Below, piece by piece: positions 1 through 8,220 of a DNA stretch of 64,000 nucleotides. The position numbers were made by a program, and so were the translations under genes. The notes under the pieces are model-generated. The model was not told the DNA's origin. It did no database searches and saw only the letters and a list, made by a program, of their open reading frames with translations. Source of the stretch: Acetivibrio cellulolyticus CD2. GTDB lineage: Bacteria; Bacillota; Clostridia; Acetivibrionales; Acetivibrionaceae. The first letter of the stretch is position 1; every line of letters begins with the position of its first letter. The stretch spans positions 303,532 through 367,531 of the forward strand of contig NZ_JH556651.1 of NCBI RefSeq assembly GCF_000179595.2. The letters run 5' to 3'.

Positions 1-1341
1 GGGCTTTCAAATAAGCTTCAAGAAACCATTAAGAAGCTTAAAGGAAAAGGCAGAGTTAATGAAAAAGACGTTAAGGAAATGATGCGTGAAATAAAGCTTG
101 CCCTTTTAGAAGCTGACGTAAACTTTAAGGTTGTTAAAGACTTTATAGCCAAGGTTTCTGAAAGAGCAGTAGGGCAGGATGTTTTAGAAAGCCTTACTCC
201 GGGACAGCAGATTATAAAAATTGTGCATGAAGAACTCATTAATCTGATGGGGCCTGGGCAAAGCAAAGTAGTATTCGCACCAAAACCTCCGACTGTTTAT
301 ATGATGGTAGGTCTTCAGGGATCCGGTAAGACTACGACTTCCGGTAAACTTGCAAATCTTCTTAGGAAGCAGGGTAAAAACCCACTTTTGGTTGCATGTG
401 ACGTTTATAGGCCTGCAGCTATCAAACAGTTGCAAGTTGTTGGAGGACAGCTAGGTGTTGACGTGTTTTCGATGGGAGACCAGACAAATCCTGTTGATAT
501 CGCAAAAGCAGCGGTAGAGCATGCGAAAATAAAACAGTACGATTTGGTTATAATTGATACAGCAGGTCGATTACACATAGATGAAAAGTTGATGGACGAG
601 TTAAAGAACATCAAGGATACTGTAAGACCCCATGAAATATTGCTGGTAGTTGATTCAATGACAGGTCAGGATGCAGTGAATGTATCTGAAACCTTCAATG
701 AGAAGCTTGGGGTTGATGGTGTTATTCTGACCAAGCTTGATGGAGATACAAGAGGTGGAGCGGCATTATCAGTTAAAACTGTCACAGGAAAGCCTATAAA
801 GTTTATAGGTATGGGTGAAAAACTCAGTGATTTAGAACCGTTCTTCCCTGATAGAATGGCATCAAGGATTCTTGGAATGGGTGACGTTTTAAGCTTAATT
901 GAAAAGGCGCAGGAAGCTTTTGATGAAAAAGCAGCACTGGAAATGGAAAGGAAAATGCGTACACAACAGTTTACGCTTGAAGATTTTCTTGACCAGATGC
1001 AGCAGATTAAGAAGATGGGGCCTTTAAACAAGATTGTGGGTATGTTGCCGGGAGTTAATGCCGATGCTCTTAAAGAAATTAACTCAGCAGACAGCGATAA
1101 GGAGCTTGGCCGATTTGAAGCTATAATAAGGTCAATGACGAAAAAGGAAAGAAATGATCCTTCGATAATAAACGGCAGCAGGAGAAAAAGAATTGCAGCC
1201 GGTAGTGGTACTACAGTACAGGATGTTAACAAGGTTTTAAAGAGCTTTGAAGAGATGAGAAAAATGATGAAGATGATGTCAGATATGGGTAAACACGGTA
1301 AGAAAGGATTTGGAAATAAATTCAAATTACCGTTTAGATAA
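1..1341 (+). CDS. ffh: Signal recognition particle protein Ffh, 5' end cut by the window
   Basis: SRP54-type GTPase that binds 4.5S RNA and signal sequences of nascent membrane proteins and hands ribosomes to FtsY. The frame is open from base 1 and only about four N-terminal residues appear to be missing. Order of parts: N domain (GLSNKLQETIKKLKGKG), G domain with the P-loop GLQGSGKTTT, the DTAGRL and TKLDGD nucleotide motifs, then a methionine-rich M domain (MRTQQFTLEDFLDQMQQIKK, SRRKRIAAGSGT) and a Met/Lys-rich tail. About 446 residues are present, normal for the family. It heads the ffh-rpsP-khpA-rimM-trmD run typical of Firmicutes. Identification is secure. Confidence 0.97.
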   Translation, partial: GLSNKLQETIKKLKGKGRVNEKDVKEMMREIKLALLEADVNFKVVKDFIAKVSERAVGQDVLESLTPGQQIIKIVHEELINLMGPGQSKVVFAPKPPTVYMMVGLQGSGKTTTSGKLANLLRKQGKNPLLVACDVYRPAAIKQLQVVGGQLGVDVFSMGDQTNPVDIAKAAVEHAKIKQYDLVIIDTAGRLHIDEKLMDELKNIKDTVRPHEILLVVDSMTGQDAVNVSETFNEKLGVDGVILTKLDGDTRGGAALSVKTVTGKPIKFIGMGEKLSDLEPFFPDRMASRILGMGDVLSLIEKAQEAFDEKAALEMERKMRTQQFTLEDFLDQMQQIKKMGPLNKIVGMLPGVNADALKEINSADSDKELGRFEAIIRSMTKKERNDPSIINGSRRKRIAAGSGTTVQDVNKVLKSFEEMRKMMKMMSDMGKHGKKGFGNKFKLPFR

Positions 1342-1377
1342 TAAAGAAGTAAAATAATGTCAGGAGGTGAAAAATAA

Positions 1378-1623
1378 ATGGCAGTTAAAATAAGATTAAA
1401 AAGAATGGGTGCTAAGAAAAGCCCGTTTTATAGAGTAGTTGTTGCTGATTCAAGATATCCTCGTGATGGAAGATTCATTGAAGAGATTGGTACTTATAAT
1501 CCGCTCACTGATCCAAGTTCGATAAATATCGATTCTGAAAAGGCACAAAAATGGCTTAAGAATGGTGCTCAGCCTACAGATACTGTAAAAACCTTATTAA
1601 AGAAGGTTGGAGCTATCCAGTAA
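1378..1623 (+). CDS. rpsP: 30S ribosomal protein S16
   Basis: Small-subunit ribosomal protein bS16, 81 residues, the usual length. It opens with the conserved [20 protein letters not shown] and contains [18 protein letters not shown]. The ATG has a strong ribosome binding site (AGGAGGTG) and lies 36 bp after ffh, consistent with cotranscription. Confidence 0.98.
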   Translation: MAVKIRLKRMGAKKSPFYRVVVADSRYPRDGRFIEEIGTYNPLTDPSSINIDSEKAQKWLKNGAQPTDTVKTLLKKVGAIQ

Positions 1624-1683
1624 AAACTGTTTTTTATTTTGAAATGACAAAATAAAGGGTAAAATAGCGGGAGGTATGATATT

Positions 1684-1914
1684 ATGAAAGAACTTCTCGA
1701 AACAATTGCCAAAGCCTTGGTTGATTACCCGGACGATGTTTTTGTAAATGAAGTTGAAGGCGAAAAGTCAATGATTCTTGAGCTGAAAGTTTCAAAGGAC
1801 GATATGGGTAAGGTTATTGGAAAACAAGGTAGAATTGCAAAGGCTATAAGGACAGTTGTGAAGGCAGCAGCAATAAAAGAAAATAAAAGAGTATCTGTAG
1901 AAATACTACAATAG
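1684..1914 (+). CDS. khpA: KH-domain RNA-binding protein KhpA
   Basis: Small single-KH-domain protein of 76 residues, the partner of KhpB (Jag) in global RNA binding in Firmicutes. The KH core GKVIGKQGRIAKAIRTVVKA carries the GxxG loop (GKQG). The ATG is preceded by GGGAGG. The position between rpsP and rimM is the conserved one for this family. A terminator follows at once, so rimM-trmD may be transcribed separately. Confidence 0.93.
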   Translation: MKELLETIAKALVDYPDDVFVNEVEGEKSMILELKVSKDDMGKVIGKQGRIAKAIRTVVKAAAIKENKRVSVEILQ

Positions 1915-1916
1915 TA

Positions 1917-1953
1917 AATGTGGGCAGGAGATATACTCTTGTCCACATTTTTA
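1917..1953 (+). terminator. Rho-independent terminator after khpA
   Basis: Stem AATGTGGGCA (1917-1926) pairs with TGTCCACATT (1940-1949), followed by a short T-run. It begins directly at the khpA stop codon. Confidence 0.75.
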
Positions 1954-1957
1954 TTCC

Positions 1958-1985
1958 GCCTCTTTCTAAATGAAGTGAAAAAGGC
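1958..1985. repeat. Hairpin repeat GCCTCTTTC...GAAAAAGGC, copy A
   Basis: Arms GCCTCTTTC (1958-1966) and GAAAAAGGC (1977-1985), with the loop ending in GAAGT. A closely similar hairpin with the same GAAGTGAAA core lies at 35032-35062, so this may be a small dispersed intergenic palindrome. Here one arm position is mismatched. Confidence 0.45.
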
Positions 1986-2100
1986 AAAAACATAGGAACT
2001 CGATGCTCTGGAGTTTTATTAAAGAATTTTCGAATTGATTTGTGGGAATAAGTGAAATAATATAAGTAAGACTAATTTACTTAAATGGCGGTGTTAAATA

Positions 2101-2625
2101 ATGTTACAGTATTTTGAAATCGGCAAAGTTGTAAATACGCATGGCGTAAAAGGTGAAATTAAAGTAGTACCTTTAACTGATGATCCAAACAGATTTAATA
2201 AATTAAAGTCTGCATTCATAGCTTCAGAAATATCTGAAAATATGCAAAAATATAATTTTGAAGGCATTAAGTTTCATAAAAACTTTGTCTTACTTAAGCT
2301 AAAAGGCATCGACGATCCAAATGAAGCAGAAAAGCTTAAGGACAAGTTTATAATAATAGACAGGGAAGATGCTGTAAAATTACCTGAAGGCTCTTTCTTT
2401 GTATGTGATTTGATTAATTGTGAAGTATATGATGAAAAGGAAAATAAACTTGGAGTTTTAATTGATATACTTCAAACTGGAAGTAATGATGTTTACGTTG
2501 TTCGTGATGAAAATAAGAAGGAAATCCTTGTACCTGCTTTGAAATCAGTAGTTAAGGAAGTTTCCATTGAAGATAAAAAAATTATAGTTGAGTTACCACA
2601 AGGGTTGATTGACGATGAAGTTTGA
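2101..2625 (+). CDS. rimM: Ribosome maturation factor RimM
   Basis: 16S rRNA processing factor, 174 residues, usual length. The N-terminal RimM barrel has FEIGKVVNTHGVKGEIKVVP (family hallmark GxxxxxHGxxGE). The C-terminal PRC-barrel part ends in NDVYVVRDENKKEILVPAL and EVSIEDKKIIVELPQGLID. The C terminus overlaps trmD by 11 bp, as is common for this pair, so the two are translationally coupled. Confidence 0.97.
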   Translation: MLQYFEIGKVVNTHGVKGEIKVVPLTDDPNRFNKLKSAFIASEISENMQKYNFEGIKFHKNFVLLKLKGIDDPNEAEKLKDKFIIIDREDAVKLPEGSFFVCDLINCEVYDEKENKLGVLIDILQTGSNDVYVVRDENKKEILVPALKSVVKEVSIEDKKIIVELPQGLIDDEV

Positions 2626-3367
2626 TATTTTAACACTATTTCCCGAAGTAATTGATGCTGTATTAAAAGAGAGTATTATTGGAAGAGCTCAGGAAAACGG
2701 CATAATTGAGATTAATGCTGTTAATATAAGAGATTATTCTAAGAATAAGCACAAGAAGGCTGATGATTACCCCTACGGAGGCGGAGGGGGCATGATAATG
2801 ACTGCTCAGCCTATTTATGATGCTTATCTTTCAGTTGTAAAAGATGTCGAACACAAACCAAAAGTTATATACTTAAGCCCTCAAGGCAGAGTCCTGACTC
2901 AAGAAGTTGTAAAGGAACTGTCAAAGGAAAATCATATTGTTTTATTGTGCGGGCATTATGAGGGAATTGATGAAAGAATAATTGAAGAAATTGTTGATGA
3001 GGAAATATCCATTGGTGATTATGTACTTACGGGTGGGGAACTGCCTGCAATGGTACTTATAGATTCTGTAAGCAGATTGATACCCGGGGTATTGTCAAGT
3101 GAAGATTCATATTCCCAGGAATCACATTATGAAGGACTGTTGGAGTATCCGCAGTACACAAGACCTGTGGAGTTTAATAACCGTGAGGTACCTGATATAC
3201 TACTGTCAGGACATCATGCCAACATAACCAGATGGAGAAGAAAAGAGGCCATTAAGCGTACATATTTAAAGAGACCGGATTTGTTTGCAAGGTTTGAATC
3301 CGGAAAAGATGATAAAAAGCTTATAGGTGAGGTGTTAAAAGAGCTGGAAGATAAGAAAAAGAACTAA
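2615..3367 (+). CDS. trmD: tRNA (guanine-N1)-methyltransferase TrmD
   Basis: Methylates G37 of tRNA using S-adenosylmethionine through the trefoil-knot SPOUT fold. The 250 residues contain DDYPYGGGGGMIM, LCGHYEGIDERI and YVLTGGELPAM, the knot and cofactor motifs. I prefer ATG 2615 (MKFDILTLFPE, the canonical start) to the in-frame TTG at 2609. It overlaps rimM by 11 bp. In most Firmicutes rplS (L19) follows directly, but it is not here. Confidence 0.97.
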   Translation: MKFDILTLFPEVIDAVLKESIIGRAQENGIIEINAVNIRDYSKNKHKKADDYPYGGGGGMIMTAQPIYDAYLSVVKDVEHKPKVIYLSPQGRVLTQEVVKELSKENHIVLLCGHYEGIDERIIEEIVDEEISIGDYVLTGGELPAMVLIDSVSRLIPGVLSSEDSYSQESHYEGLLEYPQYTRPVEFNNREVPDILLSGHHANITRWRRKEAIKRTYLKRPDLFARFESGKDDKKLIGEVLKELEDKKKN

Positions 3368-3457
3368 GATGCAGGAATGTAATTCTTAAGGCAGCGCAAA
3401 TTCTGGATTGCATAGTGGAAAGAGAATTGAAGAATGTGTAATGATTGAGAGTTTACG

Positions 3458-3466
3458 TGGTATAAT
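3458..3466 (+). promoter_or_regulatory. Extended -10 promoter of the cyclophilin gene
   Basis: TG-G-TATAAT at 3458-3466 is a consensus extended -10 box, 57 bp before the ATG at 3523. No good -35 box is visible at 17 bp, as expected for this promoter class. Confidence 0.5.
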
Positions 3467-3522
3467 ATTAACATTATGCCTACGATAATGAATAATTTTT
3501 TAGAAATAAGGAGGATACATAA

Positions 3523-4056
3523 ATGGAAAACACAGAAGTTAAAAATCCGGTAGTTACAATCGAGATGGAGAATGGAGGAACAATTAAGGCTGAGTTGTAC
3601 CCGGACATAGCTCCTAACACTGTTAAAAGCTTTATTTCCCTAATTAATAAAGGTTTTTACAATGGAATTATATTTCACAGGGTTATACCTGGTTTTATGA
3701 TACAGGGTGGTGACCCTGAAGGAATTGGTATAGGTGGTCCCGGATATTCAATCAGAGGTGAATTCAACTCCAATGGTTTCAAAAATGACCTTAAACATAG
3801 CAGGGGAGTTCTGTCTATGGCAAGATCACGTGAGAGAAATTCTGCAGGATCTCAGTTTTTTATTATGGTAAAGGATTCTTCGCACTTAGATGGAGAGTAC
3901 GCAGCATTTGGGAAGGTTATTGAGGGAATGGAAGTGGCTGATAAGATAGTTGCAGCAAAAAGAGACAGATCTGATAAACCTTTGGAGCCACAAAAAATGA
4001 AAAATGTAACCGTTGAGCTCTTCGGAAAAGAATACGGTGAGCCGGAAGTTATGTAA
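3523..4056 (+). CDS. Peptidyl-prolyl cis-trans isomerase, cyclophilin type
   Basis: Cyclophilin of 177 residues that isomerises Xaa-Pro bonds. No signal peptide is visible, so it is probably cytoplasmic. Family motifs in order: IAPNTVKSFISL, FHRVIPGFMIQGGDP (catalytic Arg and Phe-Met-Gln-Gly), GVLSMAR, SAGSQFFIM and HLDGEYAAFGKV. The ATG follows AGGAGGATACATAA. It stands alone, between an extended -10 promoter and a terminator. Confidence 0.95.
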   Translation: MENTEVKNPVVTIEMENGGTIKAELYPDIAPNTVKSFISLINKGFYNGIIFHRVIPGFMIQGGDPEGIGIGGPGYSIRGEFNSNGFKNDLKHSRGVLSMARSRERNSAGSQFFIMVKDSSHLDGEYAAFGKVIEGMEVADKIVAAKRDRSDKPLEPQKMKNVTVELFGKEYGEPEVM

Positions 4057-4065
4057 TATTAAAAG

Positions 4066-4097
4066 GAAGTTGCACAAGAATGCAGCTTCTTTTTTTA
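4066..4097 (+). terminator. Rho-independent terminator after the cyclophilin gene
   Basis: Stem GAAGTTGCA (4066-4074) with TGCAGCTTC (4081-4089), one G-U pair, followed by a run of eight T. Confidence 0.8.
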
Positions 4098-4322
4098 ATT
4101 CGATTTTGGGAAATATAATATACTGTATTTATAATAGAATTAAAGAATTTTGCTGTAAAGGTTGGTGACTTTCTTTGTTGGGGGAAAATATTACGGTTTT
4201 TAGATAAAAAAATAATAAAAATGAAAATAACATGTACAAAATATTGTAAATTTATTATATAATATAAAATGGAAAAATGATGAGATTGGTTGTGAAAATT
4301 TACCAATGGGAGGGATGTACAG

Positions 4323-6923
4323 GTGAGGACAAATGTAAGAAAACTAATGGTATATGTAATGCTAGTGGTTTTGATGGCAGGAATTATGTCGCAGAGTATT
4401 TTTGCAGCAACACAATTTGATTCCAATACTGGGATAAACGGTTTGGATGCAGCGGGTAATAGTAGCGTAACAACTAATGATGGGTGGGAAGCTATTGGAA
4501 GTGAAGGTTTTTCACAAGGTGCGGCTGACTACACATCAATTGCATTAGACACTAACAATACTCCGTATGTTGCATATGTGGATGCTAGAAATGGTGGTAA
4601 AGTTACAGTTAAGAAGTATACGGATAATGTATGGCAAACTGTTGGTACTGAAGGTTTTTCAGAGAAAAAGGCAATAGACACATCAATTGCTATAGATAAA
4701 AATAATATACCTTATGTTGTGTATATTGAGGGACCAAACGGTAAAATTGTTGTAAAAAAGTTCGTAGATAATAAATGGACGACTTTAGCATTTTGTGTTG
4801 GTTTTGGTGATGATGTATCTATGGCTATAGATAGTAAAGGTACGCCTTATGTTGCATATACTTATTCTACAAAAAACAGTTTACTTTCTTGTGAGTATAG
4901 AAACGGTGTGATAGTAAGTAAGTATGTAAAGGATAAATGGAAAATTGAATTAAATCGTGGTTCTTCTGAAAAGAAAGATTATTTTAGCTGTCCAGCTTTG
5001 ACTTTTGATACTTATAATACTCCTTATGTAGCATATAGCAATAATGGGCTTAATGTAATGAAAGTTTCAACTTTCGGAAATGGTTATAATGAGGGTTTGA
5101 AAAAAGGCATTACGAAATTTATAACAATGGCAACAGACAATAAACGAAATTTGTATGTTGCATGTCAGGGAGTCAGCGGAAAAGCTGTAGTAAGGAAGTA
5201 TACAAATGGAGCTGGAATAGAATTGAGTGATAGCTGGGAAATTTCAGAAGGTAAGGCCGAGTATACCTCAATAGCTATAGATAGCAATGGTATACCTTAT
5301 GTTGCGTTTACAGATAAAAAAGATGGCTGTAAGGGTGTAGTAAAGAAGTATGAAGCTGGCGAATGGCTTGCATTGGGAAATGAAGGATTCTCAAAGGGCG
5401 AAGCGAAATTTTCATCAATTGCCCTGGATGGAAACGGCGTACCTTATGTTGCTTATCAGGATGGTAGTATCAGCAAAAAGGCTACAGTTAGCACATTTGC
5501 CAAGGAATTTGAAGTAACTTTCGATTCAAATGAGGGGACAGCTGTAGACGCCCAATATATTGTTTATAATGGTAAAGCTCAGATACCAACACCGCCTCAA
5601 AAAGAAGGGTATATATTTGAAAACTGGTACTCGGATGAGGCTTTGACAGAAGTATTTGATTTTAATACACCAATAACCACTGACATAACTCTTTATGCAA
5701 AATGGACACTAATAACAGGATTGAAAGTAGAAGTTATAGCTGAAAATGGAACGATACAGGGTATACAGGAAAGCTACTCATATGGAGAAACTGCTGAATT
5801 AACAGCTATACCTGCTGAGAATTATAAGTTTGATGGCTGGTATGATGCATCCGGCAATAAAGTAAGCAGTGATGTTGTGTTAAGTTTCACAGTAACTGAT
5901 AATATTACATATACTGCAAAATTTGTTGCGCTTCCAACAGCTGAGCTAACAATATCAATTGAGGGTAATGGAAGTGTTGAGGGTTGGGATAGCGGCAGCA
6001 AAAAGAGCTTTGTACTAGGACGTACAATTCCTTTAAAAGCAATCGCCAATGAAGGTTCGTCATTTCTATATTGGAAGGATAGCAGTCGTGTATTATCAAC
6101 AGCCTCAGAGTTTAATTATGAGATAGGCTGCAATGAAACTTTAACAGCAGTATTTTTTGAAAATGAAAAAATTATTGTAACTTTCAAAAACAGCAATGGA
6201 GAAATCATTAAAACTGTTTATTTAACAGATGGTGATGATGTTATTTTCCCTGAAGCACCAGCAATGCTTGGATACAAGTTTATTGGCTGGGATAAAACTG
6301 CTGATGAAATTAAGGCGGCTACAGAGGATATAGAAGTTACAGCATTATTTGAAAAGATTGAAGAGACAGTAACTGTAGCAGTTTATGGTGGAACTGGTTC
6401 CGGAGAATTTAATATAAAGGATTATGTTACTGTAGTAGCTAATGATCCTGAGCCTGGTCAAAAGTTTTCACATTGGATGGATGAGCAGGGGAACACTCTT
6501 TGTTATGAAACAGAGTACAGTTTCTATGCCTTAAGAGATGTAGTACTTACAGCTGTATTTGTGCCTGATACCGATGCAATAGAAGAAAAAGCGAGTATAG
6601 CTATAACAAGTGTAACAAAGACCGATGATAAAATATCTTTTGTTGCGGAAAGAATAGTTCCTGAGGGGAATACAATAATTTCCCATGGTATAATTGTTAC
6701 TAATAATTCATCAACAGGTGCATCGGAAGCAGATTTTATAATCGGAGGAACAGATGTCTTGAAGGCAACTGCTAAAACAAAGGGATTGATTGGAAATTTC
6801 ATCTTAAACAAAATAGCTGCTTTAAATGAAACCTGGTATGCTAGAGGGTTTGTAATATATGAGGACAGCGAAGAAAATGTATTTACAATATACAGCAGTA
6901 TAGTACAAGAGACTATGAATTAA
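4323..6923 (+). CDS. Secreted repeat protein: propeller-like repeats plus InlB/Listeria-Bacteroides-type repeats
   Basis: Secreted protein of 866 residues; function unknown. A GTG start after GGGAGGG gives a clear signal peptide (VRKLMVYVMLVVLMAGIMSQ, cleavage near SIFAA). Residues about 55-400 hold at least six repeats of roughly 50 residues with the recurring core SIALDxNNxPYVAY and VKKY, resembling propeller blades. Residues about 400-465 are a Listeria-Bacteroides repeat (VTFDSNEGT...GYIFENWYSDEALTE...ITLYAKW). Further divergent InlB-like repeats end in YTAKF, LTAVF, TALFEK and LTAVFVPD. No sortase signal or dockerin is seen. Its stop lies 12 bp before the small peptide gene, so it is probably the first gene of that operon. 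It could be a surface adhesin or the protein acted on by the downstream genes; both are guesses. Confidence 0.8.
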   Translation: MRTNVRKLMVYVMLVVLMAGIMSQSIFAATQFDSNTGINGLDAAGNSSVTTNDGWEAIGSEGFSQGAADYTSIALDTNNTPYVAYVDARNGGKVTVKKYTDNVWQTVGTEGFSEKKAIDTSIAIDKNNIPYVVYIEGPNGKIVVKKFVDNKWTTLAFCVGFGDDVSMAIDSKGTPYVAYTYSTKNSLLSCEYRNGVIVSKYVKDKWKIELNRGSSEKKDYFSCPALTFDTYNTPYVAYSNNGLNVMKVSTFGNGYNEGLKKGITKFITMATDNKRNLYVACQGVSGKAVVRKYTNGAGIELSDSWEISEGKAEYTSIAIDSNGIPYVAFTDKKDGCKGVVKKYEAGEWLALGNEGFSKGEAKFSSIALDGNGVPYVAYQDGSISKKATVSTFAKEFEVTFDSNEGTAVDAQYIVYNGKAQIPTPPQKEGYIFENWYSDEALTEVFDFNTPITTDITLYAKWTLITGLKVEVIAENGTIQGIQESYSYGETAELTAIPAENYKFDGWYDASGNKVSSDVVLSFTVTDNITYTAKFVALPTAELTISIEGNGSVEGWDSGSKKSFVLGRTIPLKAIANEGSSFLYWKDSSRVLSTASEFNYEIGCNETLTAVFFENEKIIVTFKNSNGEIIKTVYLTDGDDVIFPEAPAMLGYKFIGWDKTADEIKAATEDIEVTALFEKIEETVTVAVYGGTGSGEFNIKDYVTVVANDPEPGQKFSHWMDEQGNTLCYETEYSFYALRDVVLTAVFVPDTDAIEEKASIAITSVTKTDDKISFVAERIVPEGNTIISHGIIVTNNSSTGASEADFIIGGTDVLKATAKTKGLIGNFILNKIAALNETWYARGFVIYEDSEENVFTIYSSIVQETMN

Positions 6924-6935
6924 GGAGGGAGAAAA

Positions 6936-7049
6936 ATGAAAAACAAAAAGCACTATGAGGCACCGGAGATCGAAATCCAGCAGTTTGAGGTAGAAGATAT
7001 TATTGCTTCAAGTGGATTAATACCTGATTCAGATGAAATTACTATGTAG
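6936..7049 (+). CDS. 37-residue candidate RiPP precursor peptide with a YxxPxI leader motif
   Basis: Short ORF with a strong ribosome binding site (AAGGAGGGAGA) 12 bp after the secreted repeat protein. The acidic peptide begins MKNKKHYEAPEIEIQQFEVE and ends DIIASSG then LIPDSDEITM. The YEAPEI segment matches the YxxPxL/I leader motif that PqqD-type recognition domains bind in Firmicutes lasso precursors, and a PqqD-like gene lies downstream. After the SSG there is a short acidic tail (GLIPDSDEITM). That this is a modified peptide precursor is inference from the motif, size and neighbours. It could instead be a small uncleaved partner protein. Confidence 0.7.
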   Translation: MKNKKHYEAPEIEIQQFEVEDIIASSGLIPDSDEITM

Positions 7050-7128
7050 TTTAAGGCATAAAAAGCATTGGGGCTTTTTAAAGCCTGCTTGCTTTTATAA
7101 GATTTTATTGTGTGAAATTGGTCTGTCT

Positions 7129-7173
7129 AAAATCAAGAGAGCATTCAGCTCTCTTGATTTTAGTGCGTTTTTT
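7129..7173 (+). terminator. Strong hairpin between peptide gene and kinase-like gene (partial terminator or processing site)
   Basis: Perfect 14-bp stem AAAATCAAGAGAGC (7129-7142) and GCTCTCTTGATTTT (7148-7161), 5-base loop, followed by a T-run at about 7167-7173. Such a leaky terminator after a small peptide gene would raise peptide mRNA over the downstream enzyme genes. Confidence 0.75.
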
Positions 7174-7229
7174 AAACACTCTCTACAATGGGTCAGGAGG
7201 ATCTTTTCAAAAAAATCAAGAGGTTATTT

Positions 7230-7934
7230 ATGAATACATACAAAATAGCAGAACTTAAGCTAAACATGAAAGTAAAGGGTAAACTGCTAAAAAGACAGTC
7301 TGATGAATATCTTTCAGATAAAAGTACTTCAGCAGATATTACAATAGATATATGTGAGGATTTTTTTAAAGCAAAGCAAAGGGAAATGCCGCATCTATCA
7401 ATTGACGAGTGCGAATATATTTGGACTGGCAGTGAGTTTTATCATAAACTTTTAGATTTTAACGGTTTTATGCTTCACGCATCTGCTGTAGCAATCGAAA
7501 ATAAAGCCTATCTGTTTTCAGCTAAAAGCGGAACCGGAAAATCCACGCATACGGAACTATGGCAAAAGTACTTCGGGGAGGACAAAGCAGTTATTATCAA
7601 TGATGATAAACCTGCAATAAGATTTATAGACAATAAGTTTTATGTTTATGGTACTCCCTGGAGCGGGAAAACGGATAAAAATCTTAATATCAAAGTACCC
7701 TTAAAAAGTATTATCTTTATTGAGAGAGCAGAAACAAACTGGATTAACCAAATTGATAGCAGACAGGCAATAAAACTGATTTTAGATCAGACGCTGCGTC
7801 CAAAGCAAATAGAAAAAATGGACAAACTATTTAGTTTGCTTGATAAATTATTGAAAACAGTACCTATTTACAAAATGGGTTGCAATATAAGTGAGGATGC
7901 AGTAAAGTTTGCATATGATGCAATCGGGAAATAA
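7230..7934 (+). CDS. HPr kinase/phosphorylase-like protein
   Basis: Protein of 234 residues with the core of HprK-type kinases: MLHASAVAIENKAYLFSAKS runs into the P-loop SGTGKST (about residues 98-104), then INDDKPAIRF and YGTPWSGK. It lacks the N-terminal domain of true HprK. Homologues of this short form sit in Firmicutes lasso-peptide clusters, where one (for paeninodin) phosphorylates the peptide. I chose ATG 7230, preceded by AAGAGG, over ATG 7188, which has no ribosome binding site. The phosphoacceptor here is unknown. Neighbours suggest it acts on the 37-residue peptide or works as an ATP-dependent helper. Confidence 0.82.
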   Translation: MNTYKIAELKLNMKVKGKLLKRQSDEYLSDKSTSADITIDICEDFFKAKQREMPHLSIDECEYIWTGSEFYHKLLDFNGFMLHASAVAIENKAYLFSAKSGTGKSTHTELWQKYFGEDKAVIINDDKPAIRFIDNKFYVYGTPWSGKTDKNLNIKVPLKSIIFIERAETNWINQIDSRQAIKLILDQTLRPKQIEKMDKLFSLLDKLLKTVPIYKMGCNISEDAVKFAYDAIGK

Positions 7935-7953
7935 AAAGATAAGGAGAAAACTT

Positions 7954-8220
7954 ATGAAAATATCGAAAGAATTTGCCCTGAGAGAAATCGCAGGAAATTA
8001 TATTGTAATACCTTTTGGTGAAAAAACAGTAAATTTTAAATCAATGATTACGTTGAATGAAACCGGTGCTTTCCTATGGAAACAGCTTGAAGAGGAAAAA
8101 ACTTTTAATGAACTTCAAGATGCAATGCTTGAGGAATATGATGTTGACAGTGAAACAGCAAATTTGGATATTGGAAAGTTTGTTGAGAAACTTAAATCAG
8201 CGGGTATTCTGCAACTATGA
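7954..8220 (+). CDS. PqqD-like peptide-binding protein
   Basis: Small protein of 88 residues matching the PqqD/RiPP recognition element family: a winged-helix fold that binds leader peptides and presents them to modifying enzymes. Visible signature: FALREIAGNYIVIPFGEKT, then ITLNETGAFLWKQLEEEKT, EEYDVDSE and FVEKLKSAGIL, the usual pattern of these domains. ATG 7954 has AAGGAG in front. An in-frame upstream ATG at 7909 would overlap the kinase-like gene and is less likely. The stop overlaps the next ATG by 4 bp (ATGA), so expression is coupled to the S26-like gene. Confidence 0.9.
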   Translation: MKISKEFALREIAGNYIVIPFGEKTVNFKSMITLNETGAFLWKQLEEEKTFNELQDAMLEEYDVDSETANLDIGKFVEKLKSAGILQL

